Of a stretch of 61,523 bases of DNA, positions 15,135 through 23,916 are shown piece after piece; the first letter of the stretch is position 1, and each line of letters opens with the position of its first letter. The stretch lies in NCBI GenBank assembly GCA_964428475.1, contig CAYRYO010000006.1:1-61523 (forward strand), read 5' to 3'. This DNA is from JARICQ01 sp964428475. Lineage in GTDB: Bacteria; Bacillota; Clostridia; Tissierellales; Tissierellaceae. The position numbers and the translations under genes were made by a program. The notes beneath the pieces were generated by a model, which made no database searches, had not been told where the DNA came from, and saw only the letters and a program-made list of their open reading frames with translations.

Positions 15135-16478
15135 TTATTTGAAAAAAGGTACTCCAAATTTCCCTTTTTTCTTAATTGTTTTTTCCATATCTGTAAACTT
15201 CTTCATCATCTTTTTAGTTTCTTTAAATTGCTTTAAAAGTTTGTTTACATCTTGGACTTCTGTTCCACTGCCTTGTGCTATGCGTTTTCTTCTGCTACTA
15301 TTTATTATTTCAGGATTAGTTCTTTCTTTTTTAGTCATAGACTGTATAACAGCCTCTATCTTTTTTATGTCTTTTTCTCCTACATCTAATCCCTTTAAAG
15401 CTTTTGAATTCATTCCAGGTATCATTCCCAGTAGTTCATCTATAGGTCCTAGTGATTTCATCTGATCTAATTGATCTAGGAAATCATCAAATGTGAATTG
15501 TTGTGTTCTTATTTTCTTTTCTAAGTCAATTGCCTTTTGTTGATCTATATTTTCCTGTGCTCTTTCAATAAGACTTAGAACATCCCCCATTCCGAGAATT
15601 CTAGATGACATTCTATCTGGATGAAATGGTTCTAATTGATCAAACTTCTCTCCCATACCTACAAATTTAATAGGTTTATCAGTTACAGCTCTTATAGATA
15701 GTGCTGCACCACCTCTTGCATCTCCATCTAATTTAGTAAGTATAACTCCGGTAATGCCAAGGGCATCATCAAATGACTTTGCTACATTTACTGCATCCTG
15801 TCCAGTCATAGCATCTAATACAAGGAGTACTTCATTTGAAGCAACTGCTTCATGTATATTCTTTATTTCCTCCATTAAGTTTTCATCTATATGCAGTCTA
15901 CCAGCAGTATCTATAATAATTACATCATTGCCATTTCTCTTTCCATGCTCTACAGCTGCTTTGGCAATATCTACAGGATCCACCTTGTCTCCCATAGTAA
16001 ATACTGGAACATCTACTTTTGAAGCAACTACTTCTAATTGTTTTATCGCCGCAGGTCTATATACATCACATGCAACCAGTAAAGGTCTTTTGTTTTGTTT
16101 TTTTAAATTAAAAGCTAATTTACCTGTAGTAGTAGTTTTACCTGCGCCTTGAAGTCCACACATAAGTATAACTGTTGGAGGAGTAGATGCAAAGTTTAAC
16201 TTAGATTCATTTTTCCCCATTAAACTTGTAAGTTCATCATTAACTATTTTAATGACCTGCTGTCCTGGAGTCAAACTTTCCATCACTTCAGAGCCTAAAG
16301 CTCTTTCTTTTACTTTTTTAATAAAGTTTTTTACCACTTTAAAATTGACATCTGCCTCTAAAAGAGCAAGTCTTACTTCTCTCATAGCTAAATCTAAATC
16401 TTTTTCATTGATTTTGCCTTTTCCTTTTAACTTTCCCAATGCATTTTGTAACTTTTCCGATAAGGATTCAAATACCAT
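15135..16478 (-). CDS. ffh: Signal recognition particle protein Ffh (SRP54)
   Basis: 447 residues. The GTPase that binds signal peptides as ribosomes make them. N-terminal helical bundle (MVFESLSEKLQNALGKLKGK), G1 GLQGAGKTTTTGKLA (about 107-121), DTAGRLHIDE, TKLDGDARGG, then the M domain with its SRP RNA helix-turn-helix (SRRKRIAQGSG) and Met-rich parts. ATG at 16478 matches family N-termini; a GTG one codon earlier is equally spaced from GGGAGG. It starts where ylxM stops (about 3 bases apart). Confidence 0.97.
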   Translation of the reverse strand: MVFESLSEKLQNALGKLKGKGKINEKDLDLAMREVRLALLEADVNFKVVKNFIKKVKERALGSEVMESLTPGQQVIKIVNDELTSLMGKNESKLNFASTPPTVILMCGLQGAGKTTTTGKLAFNLKKQNKRPLLVACDVYRPAAIKQLEVVASKVDVPVFTMGDKVDPVDIAKAAVEHGKRNGNDVIIIDTAGRLHIDENLMEEIKNIHEAVASNEVLLVLDAMTGQDAVNVAKSFDDALGITGVILTKLDGDARGGAALSIRAVTDKPIKFVGMGEKFDQLEPFHPDRMSSRILGMGDVLSLIERAQENIDQQKAIDLEKKIRTQQFTFDDFLDQLDQMKSLGPIDELLGMIPGMNSKALKGLDVGEKDIKKIEAVIQSMTKKERTNPEIINSSRRKRIAQGSGTEVQDVNKLLKQFKETKKMMKKFTDMEKTIKKKGKFGVPFFK

Positions 16479-16480
16479 CA

Positions 16481-16870
16481 CTATATCACCTCCCGGCTAT
16501 TTGTTAAAATTTTAAGACATATACTTTTTATATTTATTGCCTTATCTAATATATAATCATCTTTATCTTCCAATTTAACGTCTTCTAATTTTTCTAAAAT
16601 TTCTTCTGAAATATTCTTTATATCTTCAATATAGCTCTGACTCGAATAAAATTTTTCTACTAATTTTAAATTTTCTTCATATGAATAAAGTTTTTTCTCA
16701 GCTCTTTTCAATAAATCAAATACGCCTTGCCTTGTCACATCTATCTCTTCACCAATTTCTACCAAAGACAAATCATGTATATAATAAAATTCTATAGCTA
16801 AATATTGCTTCTTGCTAAGTAATTTTCCATAAAAGTCAAATAAAATTCCTATTTCTACTAGTTTTTCCAA
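16481..16870 (-). CDS. ylxM: YlxM family SRP-associated helix-turn-helix protein (UPF0122)
   Basis: 129 residues. The N-terminal half has a sigma-like helix-turn-helix: KKQYLAIEFYYIHDLSLVEI, GEEIDVTRQGVFDLLKRAEK (about 39-58). YlxM stimulates or accompanies Ffh in Firmicutes and its gene nearly always precedes ffh, as here. Start is TTG at 16870 with GGTGA close upstream; the only nearby ATG/GTG is followed by a stop. It is first in the operon, behind a consensus-like promoter and an inverted repeat. Confidence 0.92.
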   Translation of the reverse strand: MEKLVEIGILFDFYGKLLSKKQYLAIEFYYIHDLSLVEIGEEIDVTRQGVFDLLKRAEKKLYSYEENLKLVEKFYSSQSYIEDIKNISEEILEKLEDVKLEDKDDYILDKAINIKSICLKILTNSREVI

Positions 16871-16889
16871 TCAAATCACCATAAATCCC

Positions 16890-16930
16890 AATATAATAAC
16901 GTCAAGTTTTTTACTTGACGTTATTATATT
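16890..16930. repeat. Perfect 17-bp inverted repeat over the ylxM promoter -10
   Basis: Arms AATATAATAACGTCAAG (16890-16906) and its exact complement (16914-16930) with a 7-base spacer. On the minus strand one arm covers the -10 region of the ylxM promoter and the other lies just downstream. No U-tract follows, so it is unlikely to be a simple terminator. It could be an operator or a 5'-terminal mRNA hairpin. Confidence 0.85.
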
Positions 16931-16954
16931 AATACAAGTTATCGTTTTTGTCAA
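16926..16954 (-). promoter_or_regulatory. ylxM-ffh operon promoter
   Basis: Minus-strand perfect -35 TTGACA (16954-16949), a 17-base spacer and -10 TAATAT (16931-16926). An overlapping TATAAT lies three bases further downstream. This is the strongest -35 seen in the window, fitting an operon that makes Ffh, S16, RimM and TrmD. Confidence 0.7.
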
Positions 16955-16980
16955 CAATTTTATAGAAAAATTTTTATTGT

Positions 16981-18198
16981 TTATTCAAAAATAGCTTCTA
17001 CAAAATCTTCTACTATGAATTCTTGCAAATCTTCTATTCCTTCTCCCACACCTACTAATTTTACAGGAATATTTAATTCTTCATAAAGTGCTATTATAAC
17101 TCCACCTTTTGCTGTTCCATCAAGTTTAGTAAGTGCAACTCCCGTTATATTTGCAACTTCTTTAAATACCTTTGCTTGATTAATTGCATTTTGACCTGTA
17201 GTCGCATCCAATACAAGTAATATTTCTTTTTGTGCTTCTCCATATTCTCTATCTACTACTCTAAATATCTTGTTAAGTTCTTGCATTAAATTAGCTTTAT
17301 TATGAAGTCTACCAGCAGTATCACATATCAAAACATCTGTATTCCTAGCTTTAGCTGCTTGTATTCCATCATATATTACAGATGCTGGGTCTGAGCCTTC
17401 ATTATGTGATATAATATTTACTCCAGCCCTATTGCCCCATTCTTCAAGTTGTTCAATAGCGGCTGCCCTAAATGTATCTCCTGCAGCAATTAATACTTTT
17501 TTCCCTTGTTTTTTAAAATTATGTGACAACTTTCCTATAGTAGTAGTCTTTCCAACTCCATTTACACCTACAACCAGTATAACTGATGGTGATGGTTCTA
17601 TATTTAATTTGTTTTCAAGTTCTGACTCTAACATTATTTTTCTTATCTCATCTTTTAAAAGTTCTTTTACTTCATTAGGCTCTGTAGTATTTTCCTCTTT
17701 TACTCTATCTCTTAGATTATCTATTAATTTCATAGTAGTGTTAACGCCTACATCTGCTGTAACCAGCACTTCTTCTAAATCATCAAAGAGCCCTTCATCA
17801 ATCTTTTTATAGGACTTTAATATTCCATCAATTTTATTTGAAAAATCAGTCCTTGTCTTTGTCAAACCCTTTTTTAATTTGTCAAAGAACGAAGGTTTCT
17901 TCTTTTCTATTACGGCCTCTTCTACCAATTCTTCTTCATGGGATTCTATTTGCTCATCAAGTTCTAAATTCTCTTTTTGTATGTCTTCTTTAACTTCTAT
18001 CATTTCTATTTTTTCTGATTCTTGTTGTTCTTCTTGTTCTTCTTTTATTTTTCCTCTTGCCCCTTCTACATTTAATCCTACATCATTGAAATGAGTTCCT
18101 GTTATATTTTCATCTATTTCTTTTATCTCTATATTCTCTTTTGATTCATCTTCTCCATTTTTTTTATCCTTTTTTTTTCTTTTAAACCAATTCAACAT
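16981..18198 (-). CDS. ftsY: Signal recognition particle receptor FtsY
   Basis: 405 residues. A charged N-terminal A domain (about 1-100, rich in Glu and Lys, probably membrane-associating) precedes the NG domain: G1 GVNGVGKTTTIGKLSHNF (about 213-230), DTFRAAAIEQLEEW, CDTAGRLHNK, TKLDGTAKGG, GVGEGIEDLQ. It receives the Ffh-ribosome complex at the membrane. ATG with AGGAGG upstream. It follows smc by 10 bases, the usual rnc-smc-ftsY order. No clear terminator follows; the next transcript starts about 30 bases on. Confidence 0.97.
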   Translation of the reverse strand: MLNWFKRKKKDKKNGEDESKENIEIKEIDENITGTHFNDVGLNVEGARGKIKEEQEEQQESEKIEMIEVKEDIQKENLELDEQIESHEEELVEEAVIEKKKPSFFDKLKKGLTKTRTDFSNKIDGILKSYKKIDEGLFDDLEEVLVTADVGVNTTMKLIDNLRDRVKEENTTEPNEVKELLKDEIRKIMLESELENKLNIEPSPSVILVVGVNGVGKTTTIGKLSHNFKKQGKKVLIAAGDTFRAAAIEQLEEWGNRAGVNIISHNEGSDPASVIYDGIQAAKARNTDVLICDTAGRLHNKANLMQELNKIFRVVDREYGEAQKEILLVLDATTGQNAINQAKVFKEVANITGVALTKLDGTAKGGVIIALYEELNIPVKLVGVGEGIEDLQEFIVEDFVEAIFE

Positions 18199-18208
18199 AA
18201 TATTCCTC

Positions 18209-21200
18209 CTAACTTGCTATTTCATTAACATAATCTGTTAATTTTACAGATATTAGCTTTGATATTCCATCTTCCTCCATAGTAACCCCATATAAGTTAT
18301 CTGCTATTTCCATAGTAGTTTTTCTATGAGTTATAAGTACAAATTGTGTATCAGATGAAAAATTCTTTAAATATGAAGTATACTTGCTTATGTTTGCCTC
18401 ATCAAGTGACGCATCTATCTCATCTAAGATACAAAAAGGAGCTGGCCTCAGATTAAGAATAGAGAACAAAAGTGCTACAGCTGTTAAAGATTTTTCCCCT
18501 CCTGATAATAAAGTTAGATTTTGAAGTTTTTTACCTGGAGGTTGAGCATTTATCTGTATACCCGTATTTAATATATCATCTTCATCTTCTAATATCAATT
18601 CAGCTTTACCTCCATTAAACAATACTTTGAATATCTCGATAAAATTATGATTTATTTTTTCAAAATTCAATAGAAATTGTTTCTTCATCTTACTTTCCAT
18701 ATTTAAAATTATATTATTTAAATTTTCTTTGGCCTCAATAAGGTCTTTCTGCTGATTTAATATGAATTTCAATCTACTGCTCAATACTTTGTACTCTTCT
18801 ATTGAACCTAAATTTACATTCCCTAGCTCTTTAATAGAACTTTTTAGCCTTCTTATCTTAATGATAGAGTTTTTAACATCCTTTACTTCTTCTAGATCAT
18901 TTGCTACTTCTTGAAATTTTAGTTCATATTCTTCTAATAGTCTATTTTCATAATTTCGTAATTCTGTAGATATTTTAGCTAGTTTAATATCTATAGAGTT
19001 TATTTTCTTTTCTTTGAGGCTAATAGATTTATTGGCAGTTGTTAGATTTTCTTGTTGTAAATAGAATTGATCCATTTTTTCATCCTTAATTACAAGTAAT
19101 TCAGATAGACCCTTTTCCATCTTGCGCTGTTCACAATCTAACCTTTCTATAGATATGTCTAATTGCTCTTTCATAGACTTTGTATTTTGCATATCTGTTT
19201 GATTTAATTTTATAGATAAATTCTTTTCTTCTAATTCTTTTAATAAATCTCTTTTTGTTATTTCAATGTTATTCTGTTTTTCTTGTAAGTTTCTAATTTT
19301 ATTTTCAATTTCATTTATATCTAATTTAATATCAGTTAAATATTTTAATCGTTCTTCTTTTTTTTCTTTTTCTAAATTATAATCTGCCATCAAAGTCTTT
19401 ATTTCATCTTTTTCTAATAAACTGCTTTTTTCTACCTCTAATAGCATCATGTTTAATTTTTCATCTTGAATTTTATAATCTTCTTCTTCATTATATAACT
19501 CGAGAAGTTCTCTCTTTGATTTCTGTATTAAATTTTCAATACGGATTTGTTCATCTTTATAATTTGCAATATTATTATTAATTCCGTAAATGTTAAATTC
19601 GTTTTCTTTGATTTTTTCTTGCAAATTAAATACTTCATTTTCCACTTTCTTAATATTTAATATATATTGACTTTGTTTTTTCTTTATAATATCTATGTTT
19701 AACTCTATTTCCTTAATATCATATTCTAAATCTTCAATACGATTTTTTCTATTTATTATATTAATACTACTACCTCCATGACTTCCACCAGTCATAGAGC
19801 CACCAGGATTTATAATTTCTCCATCTAATGTTACTATTCTATAATTATGTTTTGATTTTTTAGCAAAGGCAATAGCTCTTTCAATATTATCTATTATAAT
19901 CGTTCTCCCCAGTAAATATTTAAAAATATTCTCATATCTTTTATCATACTCTATCACTTCATGTCCCAAACCAAGTATATTAAACTCTTTTTTTTCAACT
20001 TCAGAGATACTTAGTTCTCTTCCTTTTATTACATTTAGTGGTAGACATGTAACTCTTCCAAGTTTGTTTTTCTTTAAATACTCAATTATGTTCTTTGCAT
20101 TATGTTCATTTTCAGTAACTAGATTTTGACCATTTGATCCAAGAGATATTTCTATTGCCCTTTCATACTTCTTGCTAACTTTAATCATCTCGGCTACTAC
20201 GCCTATAAGTCCATTCCCTATATTAAGATTATTTTTAGATTGTTTCAAAACAGATTTAACGCCTTTGTAATAACCTTCATAATCTTCTTCCATAGATTTT
20301 AATAGTTTTAAACTAGATGATTTGCTTTGCTTGTCCATATTTATTTTACTTATATCCTCATTTACATCTACTAACTTTTTATTTTCTTCACTTAATCTAT
20401 CTTCTTTATCTGTTAAATTGTCTTTTACCCTTTGTGATACTTGTAAAGATATATTTTTCTTATCTATTTCTTTTTTAATCAAAACTTCATTTTGGCATTT
20501 TTGCATAGTAAATTCATTTATGTCCTTGTTCAGACGTTCAATTCTCTTTTTAATATTTTCATTGAAAGAAACTATACTATTTAACTTTGATTTTATATCT
20601 GATGCTTGATTATAAATATTTATTATATTGTTTTTTCTATTTTCAATTTCTTTTTCTTTTTCTATTAAGTGACTAGATTCCTGCTTAGACCTTGTTTTTA
20701 TATCTTCATAAATTCCAATTACCTTTTTATGTTTTTCCATCTCATTTTCAATTTCTTTTGACAATTCTCTATTCAAGCTAGCTATTTCATCTAATTTAAT
20801 ATTAGTTTTTTGACTTTCTTCTATTAGTCTTTTCAAGTCTTTTTGATAGAAAACTTCTTTTTGTTTTGTTATTGCCAACTCATTTCTATTTTTATCACAT
20901 TTATTAATTAAATCAGCATTTTCCTTTCTTGATAGTTCTATCTGAGATTCAAATTCTTTTATATCTTTCTTTAATATATTTACCTTTTCTCCTATTGATT
21001 GCTCTTCTTTTAATATATTGTTTAATTCTCTCTCTAACTCAGCCTTTTCTTTGCTTATTTCTTCTAATTGGTGTTTATTCTTTTTTATATCTGTTGCCAA
21101 GAGAGCTACTTCTAAGTTTTTTAGCTCACTGTATATCTCATTAAATTCTTTGGCCTTATCAGCTTGCTCTTCTAAAGTATCTCTTTGTTTAGATAATTCA

Positions 21201-21787
21201 TGTACTAGATCTTTTATTCTAATTATATTATTTTCTGTCTTTTCAAGTTTTCTCTCTGCTTCATTTTTTTTTGATTTATATTTTACAATTCCAGCAGCTT
21301 CTTCAAATATACTTCGTCTGTCCTCTGGTTTATTGCTTAATATCTCTTCTATTCTTCCTTGCCCTATAATAGAATAGCCATCTTTACCTACTCCAGTATC
21401 CATAAATATTTCTTTAATATCTTTTAATCTACAAATACTTTTATTTAAATAGTATTGTGACTCTCCAGACCTAAACATTCGCCTTGTAACTTCTACTTCA
21501 TTATATTCTAGTGGTATGATTCCATCTTTATTATCAAAAGTTATAGTAACTTCACAGTATCCTAATGGTTTCCTAGTAGATGTTCCTGCAAATATTACAT
21601 CTTCCATTCTACTTCCTCTTAAGTTTTTTATACTCTGTTCTCCTAATACCCATCTTATTGCATCCGAAATATTGCTTTTACCACTTCCATTAGGACCTAC
21701 AATAGCTGTTATTCCTTCTTTGATCTTTATTTCTGTTTTAAATGCAAAAGACTTAAACCCCTTGATCTCTACCTTTTTTAATTTCAA
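18209..21787 (-). CDS. smc: Chromosome condensation ATPase SMC
   Basis: 1192 residues from a TTG at 21787, full length. Head: Walker A GPNGSGKSNISDAIRW near the N-terminus. Two long coiled coils (about 165-510 and 690-1010) flank a hinge (about 515-680) with GVVAEMIKVSKKYERAIEIS and LDGEIINPGGSMTGGS. C-terminal head: signature LTLLSGGEKSLTAVALL and Walker B FCILDEIDASLDEAN. The TTG gives the family start MKLKKVEIKGFKSF with AGAGG 8 bases upstream; a GTG three codons earlier overlaps that site. SMC organises and segregates the chromosome. Confidence 0.97.
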   Translation of the reverse strand: MKLKKVEIKGFKSFAFKTEIKIKEGITAIVGPNGSGKSNISDAIRWVLGEQSIKNLRGSRMEDVIFAGTSTRKPLGYCEVTITFDNKDGIIPLEYNEVEVTRRMFRSGESQYYLNKSICRLKDIKEIFMDTGVGKDGYSIIGQGRIEEILSNKPEDRRSIFEEAAGIVKYKSKKNEAERKLEKTENNIIRIKDLVHELSKQRDTLEEQADKAKEFNEIYSELKNLEVALLATDIKKNKHQLEEISKEKAELERELNNILKEEQSIGEKVNILKKDIKEFESQIELSRKENADLINKCDKNRNELAITKQKEVFYQKDLKRLIEESQKTNIKLDEIASLNRELSKEIENEMEKHKKVIGIYEDIKTRSKQESSHLIEKEKEIENRKNNIINIYNQASDIKSKLNSIVSFNENIKKRIERLNKDINEFTMQKCQNEVLIKKEIDKKNISLQVSQRVKDNLTDKEDRLSEENKKLVDVNEDISKINMDKQSKSSSLKLLKSMEEDYEGYYKGVKSVLKQSKNNLNIGNGLIGVVAEMIKVSKKYERAIEISLGSNGQNLVTENEHNAKNIIEYLKKNKLGRVTCLPLNVIKGRELSISEVEKKEFNILGLGHEVIEYDKRYENIFKYLLGRTIIIDNIERAIAFAKKSKHNYRIVTLDGEIINPGGSMTGGSHGGSSINIINRKNRIEDLEYDIKEIELNIDIIKKKQSQYILNIKKVENEVFNLQEKIKENEFNIYGINNNIANYKDEQIRIENLIQKSKRELLELYNEEEDYKIQDEKLNMMLLEVEKSSLLEKDEIKTLMADYNLEKEKKEERLKYLTDIKLDINEIENKIRNLQEKQNNIEITKRDLLKELEEKNLSIKLNQTDMQNTKSMKEQLDISIERLDCEQRKMEKGLSELLVIKDEKMDQFYLQQENLTTANKSISLKEKKINSIDIKLAKISTELRNYENRLLEEYELKFQEVANDLEEVKDVKNSIIKIRRLKSSIKELGNVNLGSIEEYKVLSSRLKFILNQQKDLIEAKENLNNIILNMESKMKKQFLLNFEKINHNFIEIFKVLFNGGKAELILEDEDDILNTGIQINAQPPGKKLQNLTLLSGGEKSLTAVALLFSILNLRPAPFCILDEIDASLDEANISKYTSYLKNFSSDTQFVLITHRKTTMEIADNLYGVTMEEDGISKLISVKLTDYVNEIAS

Positions 21788-21832
21788 ATAAAACACCTCT
21801 TAATCATTATATATACAGTAAAGCTTCAATGC

Positions 21833-22912
21833 TTAATAGAATTTATCTACGTATAAATAAATTATATCTTTAATGTTTATTCTACTAGATCTTCCTTCTA
21901 ATTTAATATTGATTGTATTTAAATCTATTTTGCTCCCAAACATTTTGATGGTACTAAATTTATATTTTTCCATCAGTAATCTTCTATTACAGGATTTTTG
22001 CCCGGAAATAGAAGATATAATTTTATTGCTTACTTCTATCAATAGTTCTTTATTCTCAGTTTGAATTTTCTCCTTAGCAAAATAATACTCTAGTATCTTT
22101 AAGTATATATCTGATTCTACTAATTGCCTAAATGCAGGATGGAAAGGTCCTGCTACTACATCTTTACCCATTTGAATGTTTTCAGTTGGCTGAAGTCCTG
22201 CTCTAATCACATCTATATTATTTATCATAAACATCATTAAGAGTATAGAACTAATCTCTATTGCTTCTCCTATATCTAAAGCTTTGTATTTACCATTTAA
22301 ATACTCATTTTCTAAGAAAGTATCTTTTATTACTAAAGTTGGATATATCCTGACACAAAATGGTTTTAATTTAATAAACTCTTTGCAAGTATGTATTGAT
22401 TTTTCTTTTGTATCTCCAGGAAGTCCAATCATCATTTGAAGCCCTAAATTTATATTGTATCTTTTTATTAATTCAACAGCATTGTATACATCGATGGCTT
22501 TATGCCCTCTTCCACTTTCATATAAAACTTCATCATCTAAAGATTGAACTCCTAGCTCAATTGTATCTACTAAATTTTCCTTCAACATATCCAATATTTC
22601 AATATTTATTGCATCTGGCCGAGTTGAAAGCCTTATCATATCTATTTTCTTTTCTTTTTTATACTTTACAGGTACAGCTAATAATTCCCTTTGTATTTCA
22701 ATATCTATTGCAGTAAAAGTACCACCATAAAATGCAACTTCTATAGTATTAGCTTTTTTAAATGTTAAAAGATGTTCAGATATTATTCTGTCCACGTCTT
22801 TTGCTGTAACAGTAGTAGATAAACCAGTGATTTTCTTTTGATTGCAAAACACACAGTCGTGAGGGCATCCACAATGAGGCACAAATATTGGAATTATATA
22901 ATGTTTACTCAT
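21833..22912 (-). CDS. Elp3-like radical SAM protein of unknown substrate
   Basis: 359 residues. The iron-sulphur motif CPHDCVFC (about 16-23) is the CX3CX2C form of the radical SAM group with Elp3/HemN-like layout; AFYGGTFTAI, TRPDAINIEIL, ELGVQSLDDEVL and LQMMIGLPGDT are the usual core strands. No acetyltransferase domain is seen, so it is not a tRNA Elp3. Genes of this type lie between rnc and smc in many Clostridia. The ATG overlaps the rnc stop by 8 bases. Substrate is not known. Confidence 0.85.
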   Translation of the reverse strand: MSKHYIIPIFVPHCGCPHDCVFCNQKKITGLSTTVTAKDVDRIISEHLLTFKKANTIEVAFYGGTFTAIDIEIQRELLAVPVKYKKEKKIDMIRLSTRPDAINIEILDMLKENLVDTIELGVQSLDDEVLYESGRGHKAIDVYNAVELIKRYNINLGLQMMIGLPGDTKEKSIHTCKEFIKLKPFCVRIYPTLVIKDTFLENEYLNGKYKALDIGEAIEISSILLMMFMINNIDVIRAGLQPTENIQMGKDVVAGPFHPAFRQLVESDIYLKILEYYFAKEKIQTENKELLIEVSNKIISSISGQKSCNRRLLMEKYKFSTIKMFGSKIDLNTINIKLEGRSSRINIKDIIYLYVDKFY

Positions 22913-23621
22913 CTACATCACCCAAGATTAGCAAGGCTTCCTTAGCAGCCATTTGTTCTGCCTCCTTTTTATTTCTACCCGAACCTTGTCCTACTATTTT
23001 ACTATCTACTAATACATCAATATGAAATATCTTATTATGATCAGGACCTTCCTCTTTTGATACATTATATTCAATTTTTGCTTTTTTTCTCCTTTGAAGA
23101 TTTTCTTGCAAACCTGTTTTATAGTCAATGAAAAGAGAACCCTTTGCCACTGCATGAACAAGGTCATATTCAAATTTATCTAATAATAATTTATTTGTGG
23201 TTTCTAAGTCACTATCCATATAAATAGCACCCACTAATGATTCACTCGTATCTCCTAAGATAGACTCCCTATCTCTTCCACCAGTAGATTCTTCTCCTTT
23301 TCCAAGCAAAATAAAATCCCCTAAGTTGATTTTTTTAGCTACAAAAGCTAAGGATGGTTCACAAACTACACTAGCTCTTAGTTTTGTGAGCTCTCCTTCT
23401 GGATAACGAGGATACTTTTTATATAGATATTGGCTGACTATTAAACTTAAAATAGCATCTCCTAAAAATTCTAATCTTTCATTATTCTCTGTAACTTTCA
23501 TATTATGTTCATTTGCATACGAACTGTGAGTCAATGCAGTTTCAAGTAGTTTAATGTTTTTAAAGCGATAGTTTAAATTTTCTTGTAGTGGTTCTAACCA
23601 CTTTTCTCCTCTTCTCTTCAT
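22905..23621 (-). CDS. rnc: Ribonuclease III
   Basis: 238 residues. Cuts double-stranded RNA in rRNA maturation and mRNA turnover. Catalytic signature NERLEFLGDAILSLIVSQYL (about 45-64), second acidic site in GDTSESLVGAIYMDSD, and a C-terminal dsRNA-binding domain (TGLQENLQRRKKAKIEYNVS, GSGRNKKEAEQMAAKEAL). The ATG at 23621 has AAGGAG about 9 bases upstream; a TTG three codons earlier is too close to it. The ribosome site abuts a stem-loop covering the acpP stop. Confidence 0.96.
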   Translation of the reverse strand: MKRRGEKWLEPLQENLNYRFKNIKLLETALTHSSYANEHNMKVTENNERLEFLGDAILSLIVSQYLYKKYPRYPEGELTKLRASVVCEPSLAFVAKKINLGDFILLGKGEESTGGRDRESILGDTSESLVGAIYMDSDLETTNKLLLDKFEYDLVHAVAKGSLFIDYKTGLQENLQRRKKAKIEYNVSKEEGPDHNKIFHIDVLVDSKIVGQGSGRNKKEAEQMAAKEALLILGDVDE

Positions 23622-23636
23622 CCTTACCAACTCCTT

Positions 23637-23665
23637 AAATAACTAAGGGATACCCTTAGTTATTT
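23637..23665 (-). terminator. Stem-loop across the acpP stop, next to the rnc ribosome site
   Basis: 13-base perfect arms (AAATAACTAAGGG and its complement) with a 3-base loop. The acpP TAA is in the stem, and the rnc AAGGAG starts right after the hairpin on the minus strand. Only a short U-stretch (TTATTT) ends it, so it may be a weak terminator, an mRNA-end stabiliser or an RNase III site. Confidence 0.6.
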
Positions 23666-23896
23666 ATTATCCAATACATTTTCAATATTTTCAACTACAT
23701 CTCCAACTGTTTTTATACTGTCCATGTCTTCGTCTTCAACCTCAAGATCAAACTCATCTTCTAATGTCATTACAAGTTCAACTAAGTCAAGAGAGTCTGC
23801 ATTTAAAGTATCCTTAAATGAAGTATCTCTATTTATATCTTCTTTGTCAATGTTAAACTGCACTGAAATTATTTCTATTACCTTTTCTAATACCAT
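23660..23896 (-). CDS. acpP: Acyl carrier protein
   Basis: 78 residues, acidic. The phosphopantetheine attachment serine is Ser35 in NADSLDLVELVMTLEDEF. It carries growing acyl chains in fatty-acid synthesis and supplies acyl-ACP to PlsX, encoded just upstream. No other fab genes are in the window, so the main fatty-acid cluster must lie elsewhere. ATG start with GGAGG upstream, 20 bases after plsX. Confidence 0.97.
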   Translation of the reverse strand: MVLEKVIEIISVQFNIDKEDINRDTSFKDTLNADSLDLVELVMTLEDEFDLEVEDEDMDSIKTVGDVVENIENVLDNK

Positions 23897-23916
23897 AATT
23901 TATTATTCCTCCATTT

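Noticed and set aside
16890..16930. Rho-independent terminator of ftsY
   Set aside because: No U-tract follows the stem on the minus strand and the repeat lies within and downstream of a promoter with a perfect TTGACA.
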